A stretch of DNA of 64,000 bases from Chromobacterium rhizoryzae. Lineage in GTDB: Bacteria; Pseudomonadota; Gammaproteobacteria; Burkholderiales; Chromobacteriaceae. Positions 35,982 to 43,008 of the stretch are shown here, piece after piece. The stretch's first letter is position 1. The number at the start of each line of letters is the position of its first letter. Location of the stretch: assembly GCF_020544465.1 (NCBI RefSeq), contig NZ_CP066126.1:2542001-2606000 (forward strand). The letters run 5' to 3'. The translations under genes were made by a program, and so were the position numbers. The notes beneath the pieces were generated by a model. That model did not search any database and was not told where the DNA came from. It saw only the letters and a list, made by a program, of their open reading frames with translations.

Positions 35982-36026
35982 GGCAAGGGCCGCCTCAACC
36001 CGCCCCTGCGGCGATGGCGGCCTGCC
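35982..36026. terminator. Hairpin between convergent MFS and catR genes
   Basis: GGCA-AG-GGCCGCC (35982-35994) pairs with GGCGGCCTGCC (36016-36026) apart from a two-base bulge, with a 21-nt loop. It fills the 60-bp gap between the converging genes and may terminate from both sides; no T-run is present. Confidence 0.35.
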
Positions 36027-36929
36027 CTACTCCTCCAGCGCCTCCTCGCGCGGCAGCAGCTCGCGCAATAAACGCCGGATCAGGGCCAGCTCCTCGGAGC
36101 GGTCCCCGCGCCGCGCGCTCATGATCAGCGGCGAGGCCAGGCCTTCATCCGTCAGCGGCCGGTACACCACGTCGTCGCGGCGCAGCCTCAGCACGCTGGC
36201 CGGCACCACGCACACCCCCATGCCGGCGGCCACCAGGCCCAGCGCGGTTTGCAATTCTCTCACTTCCAGCGCGTAAGCCGGCTCCAGCGCGCGCTGGCGG
36301 AAGGCGGCCAGCACCTGGTCGGCGTAGCTGGGCCGCGGCTGGCGCGGATAGATCAGCACGGTTTCCTCCGCCGCGTCGCGCAGGCGCAAGGGCCCTTCGC
36401 GCCGCGCCAGCGGGTGCTCCAGCGGCAAGGCCAGCCACAAGGGCTCCTCGGCCAGCACTTCGCGCTCCACCGCCGGGTCGTCGAACAAGAGCCGGCCGAA
36501 GCCCACGTCGATGCGGCCGGCCTTCAGGGCCTCCACCTGCTCCAAGGACGTCATTTCCAGCAAGGACAGCTCGGTGTCGACATGGATGGCGCGGAAGCGG
36601 CGTATCACCTCCGGCAAGGGCCGGTACAAGGTGGAGCCGACATACCCTATCACCAGCTGCCGGCGCGCCAGCGCGATCTTGCGCGTCATCGCGCGCATGC
36701 CCTGGGCCTGGGCCAGCAGATTGCGCGCCTGGGCGTAGAAGAAGCGGCCGGCCTCGGTCAGTTGCAAGGGCCGCGCGCCGCGGTCCAGCAGCAATAGGCC
36801 CAGCTCCTCCTCCAGTTGCTGGATCTGCCGGCTTAGCGGCGGCTGGGCGATGTGCAGCCGTTCCGCCGCGCGGGTGAAGTTGAGCTCTTCGGCGACGGCG
36901 ACGAAGTAGCGCAGATGGCGCAATTCCAT
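36027..36929 (-). CDS. catR: LysR-family regulator CatR (BenM/CatM type)
   Basis: A 300-residue LysR regulator. The N-terminal HTH (MELRHLRYFVAVAEELNFTR, AAERLHIAQPPLSRQIQQLE) matches the CatR/BenM/CatM group, and the effector domain shows VGYVGSTLYRPLPE and VGFGRLLF, also typical of that group. These regulators respond to cis,cis-muconate. It is divergent from catB, with an ATAC-N7-GTAT site between them, so it is expected to activate catBCA-benABC. Its ribosome site GAGGT overlaps that operator, suggesting autorepression. Confidence 0.9.
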   Translation of the reverse strand: MELRHLRYFVAVAEELNFTRAAERLHIAQPPLSRQIQQLEEELGLLLLDRGARPLQLTEAGRFFYAQARNLLAQAQGMRAMTRKIALARRQLVIGYVGSTLYRPLPEVIRRFRAIHVDTELSLLEMTSLEQVEALKAGRIDVGFGRLLFDDPAVEREVLAEEPLWLALPLEHPLARREGPLRLRDAAEETVLIYPRQPRPSYADQVLAAFRQRALEPAYALEVRELQTALGLVAAGMGVCVVPASVLRLRRDDVVYRPLTDEGLASPLIMSARRGDRSEELALIRRLLRELLPREEALEE

Positions 36930-36932
36930 TCA

Positions 36933-36947
36933 ATACCTCACAGGTAT
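36933..36947. promoter_or_regulatory. CatR/BenM-type operator
   Basis: ATACCTCACAGGTAT is a perfect palindrome (ATACCT-CAC-AGGTAT), fits the T-N11-A LysR box and equals the ATAC-N7-GTAT consensus known for CatM/BenM. It lies four bases before the catR start and about 75 bp before the catB start, the usual position of an activator recognition site. I see no second full copy in 36948-37022. Confidence 0.75.
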
Positions 36948-37022
36948 GGAAGCAGACGAAAACGGTGTTGGACCCGCGGTTCCACAGGCTTGCATGATAT
37001 CCGAAACCACGGGAGCGCAATC

Positions 37023-38174
37023 TTGATACCTGATACCGCGATAGACACGGTGGAGACCATTCTGGTTGATCTGCCCACCATCCGCCCGCACCAGTTGTCG
37101 GTGGCCACCCTGCGCGGCCAGACGCTGGCCCTGGTCCGCATCCGCTGCCGCGACGGACAAGAAGGCTGGGGCGAGGCCACCACCATAGGCGGGCTGCAAT
37201 ACGGCGAAGAAAGCCCGGAAAGCGTCAAGACCAATATCGACTGCTACCTGGCGCCGCTGCTGCTGGGCGAGGACGCCCGCGACTTCGGCCGCCTGCTGGG
37301 CAAGCTGCGCCGTGGCGCCCGCGGCAACCGCTTCGCCAAGTGCGCGCTGGAAACCGCCTTGCTGGACATCCAGGCGCGGCGGCTGGAGGTGCCGCTGAGC
37401 GAGCTGCTGGGCGGCCGGGTGCGCGACAGCCTGCCGGTGGCCTGGACCCTGGCCAGCGGCGACACCGGCCGCGACATCGCCGAGGCCGAGGCCATGCTGG
37501 AGCGGCGCCGCCACCGCGCGTTCAAGCTGAAGATAGGCTTGCGCGCGCCGGAAGACGACGTGGCCCATGTGCTGGCGATACGCCGCGCGCTGGACGGCCG
37601 CGCCGGCGTGCGCGTCGACGTCAACCAGGCCTGGAGCGAGATGCAGGCCGAGCGCGCCATCGCCCGGCTGCAGGACGGCGGCGTGGAGCTGATCGAACAG
37701 CCGGTGCCGCGCGAACACCCGGCGGCGCTGGCCCGGCTGGCGCGGCGCTTCGAGGTGCCCATCATGGCGGACGAATCCCTGCACGGCCCGGCGGACGCCA
37801 ATCAGCTGGCGCGCCGGGACGCCGCCGACGTGTTCGCGGTGAAGATAGCGCAGTCCGGCGGCCTGTTCGCCGCGCGCCAGGTGGCCGAGATCGCCGTCGT
37901 CAACGGCTTGGGCCTCTACGGCGGCACCATGCTGGAAGGCGGCATCGGCACCATCGCCTCGGCCCAGTTGTTCTCCACCTTCGAACGGCTGGACTGGGGC
38001 AGCGAGCTGTTCGGCCCGCTGCTGCTGACCGAGGAATTGCTGAGCGAGCCGCTCTGCTACCGCGATTTCGAACTGCAACTGCCGTCCGGCCCCGGCCTGG
38101 GCGTGCGCCCGGACCCGGACAAGCTGGCGGCCCTGCGCCGCGACCGGACCGCGCCGCGCCTGCACGCGGTCTGA
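37023..38174 (+). CDS. catB: Muconate cycloisomerase
   Basis: A 383-residue enolase-superfamily enzyme that converts cis,cis-muconate to muconolactone. Lys168 and Lys170 form the catalytic KLK motif, metal ligands are in DVNQAW (about 199), ELIEQP (about 225) and MADES (about 250), and the opposing base is in VKIAQSGG (about 274). GTMLEGGIGT is near the C-terminus. The start is TTG 37023, with GGGAG seven bases upstream; no ATG exists near it in frame, so the rare start may lower expression. Confidence 0.92.
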   Translation: MIPDTAIDTVETILVDLPTIRPHQLSVATLRGQTLALVRIRCRDGQEGWGEATTIGGLQYGEESPESVKTNIDCYLAPLLLGEDARDFGRLLGKLRRGARGNRFAKCALETALLDIQARRLEVPLSELLGGRVRDSLPVAWTLASGDTGRDIAEAEAMLERRRHRAFKLKIGLRAPEDDVAHVLAIRRALDGRAGVRVDVNQAWSEMQAERAIARLQDGGVELIEQPVPREHPAALARLARRFEVPIMADESLHGPADANQLARRDAADVFAVKIAQSGGLFAARQVAEIAVVNGLGLYGGTMLEGGIGTIASAQLFSTFERLDWGSELFGPLLLTEELLSEPLCYRDFELQLPSGPGLGVRPDPDKLAALRRDRTAPRLHAV

Positions 38175-38199
38175 CACCCGACACTCCAAGGAGACCACC

Positions 38200-38490
38200 A
38201 TGCTGTTTCATGTGGAAATGCAAGTACAACTGCCGCACGACCTGGACCCGGAACGGGCGGCGGCCTTGAAGCTGGACGAGCGCGAACGCGCGCAAGCGCT
38301 GCAACGCAGCGGTCAATGGCGCCATCTATGGAGGCTCAGCGGCCAGTACGCCAACATCAGCGTATTCGACGTCGCCGACGCCGAAGAACTGCACCAATTG
38401 CTGTCCAGCCTGCCGCTCTTCCCCTTCATGCGCATCGAGGTCAGGCCCTTGAACCGGCATCCGTCCAGCATCCACGCCGACGACCGCTAG
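38200..38490 (+). CDS. catC: Muconolactone isomerase
   Basis: A 96-residue protein with MLFHVEMQVQLPHDLD at the N-terminus and GQYANISVFDV and LPLFPFMRIEVRPL later, matching the small muconolactone delta-isomerase family in length and sequence. It converts muconolactone to beta-ketoadipate enol-lactone for CatD. AAGGAGA precedes ATG 38200, 25 bp after catB, so both are cotranscribed. Confidence 0.95.
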   Translation: MLFHVEMQVQLPHDLDPERAAALKLDERERAQALQRSGQWRHLWRLSGQYANISVFDVADAEELHQLLSSLPLFPFMRIEVRPLNRHPSSIHADDR

Positions 38491-38568
38491 GCGCCCGCTT
38501 TCGCGGTCCACTGCGGCGGCGGCAAAACACAAGACCCCCGCCCCGCCCGTCAACAAAGGAGAAACACC

Positions 38569-39480
38569 ATGGAACGCGCCGAAATCGACGCCCTGCTGCA
38601 ACGCTTCGACCAAACCGCCAGCGAGCAGGCCAATCCGCGCACCCGCGCCATCGTCAACCGCTTGATGCGCGAGCTGTGCTACGCGATCGAGGACTTCGAC
38701 ATCCAGCCGTCGGAGTTCTGGAGCGCGGTGGAGCTGTTGGCCGACGCCGGCCGCAGCGGCGAGCTGGGCCTGATCGTGCCCGGTCTCGGGCTGGAACACT
38801 TCCTGGACCTGCGCGCCGACGAGGCCGAACGCAAGGCCGGCCTGCTCGGCGGCACGCCGCGCACCATAGAAGGGCCGCTCTACGTGGCCGGCGCGCCGCT
38901 GTGCGAATGCGAGGCGCGGCTGGACGACGGCAAGGACGACGGCGAACCCTTGTTCATGCGCGGCCAGGTGCGGGACGACGCCGGCCGGCCGGTGCCGCAC
39001 GCGCTGGTGGAGGTATGGCACGCCAACAGCCTGGGCAATTACTCCTACTTCGATAAAACCCAGAGCGATTTCAATCTGCGCCGCGGCATCCGCGCCGACG
39101 AGCAAGGCCGCTACCGCTTCCGCAGCATCATGCCCTGTGGCTACAGCGTGCCGCCGGGCGGCGCCACCGACCGGCTGCTGCGGCAGCTGGGCCGTCACGG
39201 CCACCGTCCGGCCCACGTTCACTTCTTCGTGTCCGCGCCGGGCTTCCGCAAGCTGACCACCCAGATCAACATCCAGGACGATCCGCATCTGTGGGACGAC
39301 TTCGCCTTCGGCACCCGCGAAGGGCTGGTGCCGGACGTCCAGCGCGTCAGCGCGCCGGAAGAACTGCGCCAGAGCGGCGTGGGCAAGCCTTTCGCCCGCA
39401 TCGAGTTCAATTTCACCCTGCACCGCGAAGCGGCTCCGGCCCCCTCCACCGAGGTCAGCCGCGCCCGCGCCCAGGCCTGA
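38569..39480 (+). CDS. catA: Catechol 1,2-dioxygenase
   Basis: A 303-residue intradiol dioxygenase using non-heme Fe(III). The likely ligands are Tyr158 in GNYSYFD, Tyr192 in CGYSVP, and His216 and His218 in RPAHVHFF. The N-terminal helical dimer domain (about residues 1-95) ends in TIEGPLYVAGAP. It cleaves catechol to cis,cis-muconate, which is also the CatR inducer. AAGGAGA precedes the start. It is 78 bp after catC and 91 bp before benA. Confidence 0.95.
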   Translation: MERAEIDALLQRFDQTASEQANPRTRAIVNRLMRELCYAIEDFDIQPSEFWSAVELLADAGRSGELGLIVPGLGLEHFLDLRADEAERKAGLLGGTPRTIEGPLYVAGAPLCECEARLDDGKDDGEPLFMRGQVRDDAGRPVPHALVEVWHANSLGNYSYFDKTQSDFNLRRGIRADEQGRYRFRSIMPCGYSVPPGGATDRLLRQLGRHGHRPAHVHFFVSAPGFRKLTTQINIQDDPHLWDDFAFGTREGLVPDVQRVSAPEELRQSGVGKPFARIEFNFTLHREAAPAPSTEVSRARAQA

Positions 39481-39512
39481 TGGACCAAGGCTGATGGACT
39501 GATTGAAACCGC

Positions 39513-39537
39513 GGCCCGCCGCCCGGCGCGGCGGGCC
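39513..39537 (+). promoter_or_regulatory. Strong hairpin between catA and benA
   Basis: GGCCCGCCGC (39513-39522) pairs perfectly with GCGGCGGGCC (39528-39537) around a 5-nt loop. No T-run follows, so it is more likely an mRNA-stabilising or processing element, or a weak attenuator, between the cat and ben parts of the operon. GAACCTGTTCAAGG (39549-39562) after it resembles an end of the dispersed repeat. Confidence 0.45.
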
Positions 39538-39571
39538 CGCCGGAACGCAGAACCTGTTCAAGGACATTACG

Positions 39572-40966
39572 ATGAGCACAACCTTCCGCACCACGGCGCA
39601 ATGGCGCAGCTTCGTCGGCGGCTGCCTGGACTTCCGCCCGGACGACGGCGTCTACCGCATCGCCCGCGATATGTTCACCGACGCTCAGCTGTTCGAGCTG
39701 GAGATGGAGCTGATCTTCGAGAAAGTCTGGATCTACGCCTGTCACGAAAGCGAAATCGCCGAGCCCAACGACTTCATCACCCTGCAGGCCGGCCGCCAGC
39801 CGCTGATCGTCAGCCGCGACGCCAACGGCGGCCTGCACGCGCTGGTCAACGCCTGCCAGCACCGCGGCGCCACCCTGGTGCGCCAGTGCAAGGGCAATCA
39901 ATCCACCTTCACCTGCCCCTTCCACGCCTGGTGCTACAAGAACGACGGCCGCCTGCTCAAGGTCAAGGCCCCGGGCGAATACCCGGCGGATTTCGACAAG
40001 GCCGGCCGATCGCTGAAACAGGCGCGCGTCGCCAGCTACAAGGGCTTCGTCTTCGTCAGCCTGGACACGGACGGCGCGGACGCGCTGGAAGACTATCTGG
40101 GCGACGCCAAGGTCTTTTTCGACATGATGGTGGCGCAATCCCCCAGCGGCGAGCTGGAAGTGCTGCCCGGCAAATCCAGCTACACCTACGACGGCAACTG
40201 GAAGCTGCAAAACGAAAACGGCCTGGACGGCTACCACGTCAGCACCGTGCATTACAACTACGTGGCCACGGTGCAGCACCGCCAGGAAGTCAGCCGCCAG
40301 CAAGGCGAGGCGCAGGCCGCCACGCTGGACTACAGCAAGCTGGGCGCCGGCGACGCCGCCACCGACGACGGCTGGTTCTCCTTCCCCAACGGCCACAGTC
40401 TGCTGTTCAGCGACATGCCCAACCCCGCGGTGCGGCCCGGCTACGCCGGCATCATGCCGCGGCTGGTGGCCGAACACGGCCAGGCCAAGGCGGAATGGAT
40501 GATGCACCGGCTGCGCAATCTCAACATCTACCCCAGCCTGTTCTTCATGGACCAGATCAGCTCCCAGCTGCGCATCATCCGCCCGCTGGCCTGGAACAAG
40601 ACCCTGGTGCAAAGCCAATGCCTGGGCGTCAAGGGCGAATCCGCCGCCGACCGCGAAAACCGCATCCGCCAGTTCGAGGACTTCTTCAATGTGTCCGGCA
40701 TGGGCACGCCGGACGATCTGACCGAGTTCCGCGAGGCCCAGCGCGGCTTCCAGGGGCGGCTGGAGCGCTGGAGCGACATCTCGCGCGGCCACCCGCGCTG
40801 GCAGACCGGCGCCACGCCCAATAGCCTGACCCTGGGCATCCGCCCCTGCCTGACCGGAACCGAAATCACCCATGAGGGCCTGTACGTCAACCAGCACAGC
40901 GCCTGGCGGCAATGCCTGCTGCAAGGGCTGGAGCGGCGCGCCGCCGCCGAGGAGGCCGAGCAATGA
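39572..40966 (+). CDS. benA: Benzoate 1,2-dioxygenase large subunit
   Basis: A 464-residue Rieske oxygenase alpha subunit. The Rieske cluster ligands are Cys95/His97 (CQHRG) and Cys115/His118 (CPFHAW). The catalytic Fe(II) is bound by His222 and His227 in GLDGYHVSTVH with a downstream Asp. It dihydroxylates benzoate to the 1,2-cis-diol. ATG 39572 follows AAGGA. It overlaps benB by 4 bp. Toluate oxygenase (XylX) is a close alternative, but the catechol 1,2 branch next to it favours benzoate. Confidence 0.92.
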   Translation: MSTTFRTTAQWRSFVGGCLDFRPDDGVYRIARDMFTDAQLFELEMELIFEKVWIYACHESEIAEPNDFITLQAGRQPLIVSRDANGGLHALVNACQHRGATLVRQCKGNQSTFTCPFHAWCYKNDGRLLKVKAPGEYPADFDKAGRSLKQARVASYKGFVFVSLDTDGADALEDYLGDAKVFFDMMVAQSPSGELEVLPGKSSYTYDGNWKLQNENGLDGYHVSTVHYNYVATVQHRQEVSRQQGEAQAATLDYSKLGAGDAATDDGWFSFPNGHSLLFSDMPNPAVRPGYAGIMPRLVAEHGQAKAEWMMHRLRNLNIYPSLFFMDQISSQLRIIRPLAWNKTLVQSQCLGVKGESAADRENRIRQFEDFFNVSGMGTPDDLTEFREAQRGFQGRLERWSDISRGHPRWQTGATPNSLTLGIRPCLTGTEITHEGLYVNQHSAWRQCLLQGLERRAAAEEAEQ

Positions 40967-41454
40967 ATATCGAACTGCATTATCAGGTGGAGCAGTTCCT
41001 CTACCGCCACGCCGAGCGCTGCGACAGCCAGGACTGGGACGCCTACCTGGCCGATTACGCACCGGACTGCGAATACCACGTGCCGCAATGGGACGCCGAG
41101 CATGTGTACACCACCGACCCCAAGCGCGAGATGTCGCTGATCTACTACGCCAGCCGCGCCGGCCTGGAAGACCGGGTATTCCGCATCCGCACCGGCAAAT
41201 CCGCCGCCTGCAACCCGATGCCGCGCACCTTGCACCAGTTGGCCAATCTCCGCGTGGAACGCGGCGCGGACGGGCTGGTGGAGGCGCGCGTCAACTGGGC
41301 CACCTTCTACACCCGCTTTGGCGAGACCCGCTATTTTTACGGCCGCGCCGCGTACACGCTGGCGCGAAACGGCGACGGCTGGCTGATCCGGCGTCAGCAT
41401 GTGCTCTTGCTGAACGATACCGTCAACGCGGTGTTGGACTTCTACCATCTTTGA
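40963..41454 (+). CDS. benB: Benzoate 1,2-dioxygenase small subunit
   Basis: A 163-residue beta subunit of the ring-hydroxylating oxygenase (SnoaL/NTF2-like fold). It shows VEQFLYRHAERCDSQDWDAY near the N-terminus and the NATFYTRFGETRYFYGRA-type stretch (NWATFYTRFGE, about 107-117). It forms the structural core of the alpha3-beta3 oxygenase with BenA. It overlaps benA by 4 bp and is 16 bp before benC. Confidence 0.93.
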   Translation: MNIELHYQVEQFLYRHAERCDSQDWDAYLADYAPDCEYHVPQWDAEHVYTTDPKREMSLIYYASRAGLEDRVFRIRTGKSAACNPMPRTLHQLANLRVERGADGLVEARVNWATFYTRFGETRYFYGRAAYTLARNGDGWLIRRQHVLLLNDTVNAVLDFYHL

Positions 41455-41470
41455 ATCGGAAAGCGCCGAT

Positions 41471-42493
41471 ATGCATCAAGTGGCTTTGAATTTTCTCGAT
41501 GGCAGAACGCTATTTCTGGAAGCGCGGCCGGGGGAATTGCTGCTGGACGCCGCGCTGCGCCAGGGCATCAAGATCCCGATGGACTGCCGCGAGGGCGTGT
41601 GCGCCACCTGCCGCGGCCGCTGCGACCGCGGCGATTACAGCCAGGACTATGTCGACCCCGAGGCGCTGTCCGCGGAGGAATTGGCGGAACGCAGCGTGCT
41701 GTCCTGCCAGACCCGGGTGCTGTCGGACGCGGCCTTTTCCTTCGACTTCGACTCCAGCCTGTGCCGCGGCGCGCCGGCCGCCCGTCTCAGCGCCGTGGTC
41801 AGCCGGGTGGAGCCGGTGTCGGACAGCTGCGCCGTGCTGTGCCTGGACGCCTCCGCCGCAGCAGGCGCGCTGTCCTTCCTGCCCGGCCAGTACGCCAGGC
41901 TGCGCGTGCCCGGCGGCGAGCAGTGGCGCGCCTACTCCTTCGCCCACGCCCCCGGCGCGGACAAGCAGCTGCGCTTTCTGGTGCGGCTGCTGCCGGACGG
42001 CGCGATGAGCAATTATCTGCGCGACGGCTGGCGGGCCGGCGACCGCATCGAGCTGGAGGCGCCGCTGGGCAGCTTCTATCTGCGCCACATCGACAAGCCG
42101 GTGCTGATGCTGGCCGGCGGCACCGGCCTGTCCGCCTTTCTCGGCATGCTGGATCAATTGGCGGAACAAGGCGGCTGCGGCCAGCCGGTGACGCTGTACT
42201 ACGGCGTCAACCGCGAAGGCGATCTGTGCGAGCTGCCGCGCTTGCGCGGCCTGGCCGAACGGCTGCCCGGCTTTGTCTGGCATCCGGTGGTGACGGCGCC
42301 GGGAGAGAATTGGAGCGGCAAGCGCGGGCTGATCCCGGATCATCTGGACGCGGACGCGCTGCGCGCGCGGGCCGCCGACATCTATCTCTGCGGCCCGCCG
42401 CCGATGGTGGACGCGATGCGCGACTGGCTGCGCCGTCACGGCTGCGAGCGCCTCAAGCTCTACTTGGAGAAGTTCGCCGACAGCGGCGGCTGA
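41471..42493 (+). CDS. benC: Benzoate dioxygenase reductase
   Basis: A 340-residue electron-transfer protein. The N-terminal plant-type [2Fe-2S] domain has CREGVCATCRGRC (Cys39, Cys44, Cys47) and the fourth Cys in LSCQT near 79. The FAD domain has RAYSFAHAPG near 158, and the NAD domain has LAGGTGLSAFLG (about 213-224) and CGPPPMVDAM. It passes electrons from NADH to BenA. It is the last gene; benD would be expected next but the T6SS locus begins instead. Confidence 0.93.
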   Translation: MHQVALNFLDGRTLFLEARPGELLLDAALRQGIKIPMDCREGVCATCRGRCDRGDYSQDYVDPEALSAEELAERSVLSCQTRVLSDAAFSFDFDSSLCRGAPAARLSAVVSRVEPVSDSCAVLCLDASAAAGALSFLPGQYARLRVPGGEQWRAYSFAHAPGADKQLRFLVRLLPDGAMSNYLRDGWRAGDRIELEAPLGSFYLRHIDKPVLMLAGGTGLSAFLGMLDQLAEQGGCGQPVTLYYGVNREGDLCELPRLRGLAERLPGFVWHPVVTAPGENWSGKRGLIPDHLDADALRARAADIYLCGPPPMVDAMRDWLRRHGCERLKLYLEKFADSGG

Positions 42494-42505
42494 ACGGCGG
42501 CCAGG

Positions 42506-42531
42506 GCCCGGGGCGGGGATGCGCCCCGGGC
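42506..42531. terminator. Bidirectional hairpin terminator between benC and the T6SS locus
   Basis: GCCCGGGGCG (42506-42515) pairs perfectly with CGCCCCGGGC (42522-42531) around a 6-nt loop, in the 53-bp gap between convergent genes. A pyrimidine-rich stretch follows on the plus side. It is a likely terminator for benC and for the small minus-strand gene. Confidence 0.6.
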
Positions 42532-42546
42532 TCCCGCCCGTCCCGT

Positions 42547-42924
42547 CTATTTCTTCATGAAGGGCGCGAAGAAGGCTTCCGGCATTTCCGTGGGGAAACC
42601 CTTGGCGTCGCTGGGGCGCAGGTCGGACATGTCCGGCTGGAAGTCGTAAGTCTTCTGCCGGCGCTGCTGGTCCTGGTGCACCGCCACCTGCTTGTCCACC
42701 GCGGACTTGATCGCCGTCATGTGATCCAGCATCTGACGGCCCACGTCCTGCACATTGCCTATCATATTGCTGGCGTTGCTGCCGGAGGCGGTGGACATGC
42801 CCGGCACCGAGTTCATGAACGGCTCTGCCATGGAGCCGCCGGCGCTCTGGCCGTACTGGTGGGCGGCGCTGCACGCCTTGAGGATTTCCGCCGGGTTGAT
42901 CATGTTTTCTGCGGCCTTGGTCAT
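42547..42924 (-). CDS. Small unknown protein at the end of the T6SS cluster
   Basis: A 125-residue protein that I do not recognise. It is Met-, Ser- and Gln-rich, with no signal peptide or membrane segment. A Gly/Ser/Asn-rich stretch lies near residues 25-55 (SAGGSMAEPFMNS, STASGSNASNM), a helical stretch at about 55-90, and the C-terminus is PEAFFAPFMKK. ATG 42924 has AAGGAAA upstream. A hairpin separates it from tssM, so it may be transcribed apart from the structural genes. Its place suggests a T6SS accessory or secreted protein, without direct proof. Confidence 0.6.
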   Translation of the reverse strand: MTKAAENMINPAEILKACSAAHQYGQSAGGSMAEPFMNSVPGMSTASGSNASNMIGNVQDVGRQMLDHMTAIKSAVDKQVAVHQDQQRRQKTYDFQPDMSDLRPSDAKGFPTEMPEAFFAPFMKK

Positions 42925-42975
42925 GGTGTTTCCTTTCAGTGGGTCATGGAATGAAGCAAACGGCGGCAATGCTGC

Positions 42976-43000
42976 CCGGGACCGGCCGCGCCGGCCCCGG
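42976..43000 (-). terminator. Hairpin after tssM
   Basis: CCGGGACCGGC (42976-42986) and GCCGGCCCCGG (42990-43000) form a stem with one mismatch and a 3-nt loop, 8 bp beyond the tssM stop. It may end or weaken transcription between tssM and the small downstream gene. No T-run is seen. Confidence 0.4.
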
Positions 43001-43008
43001 AGCCGTTG

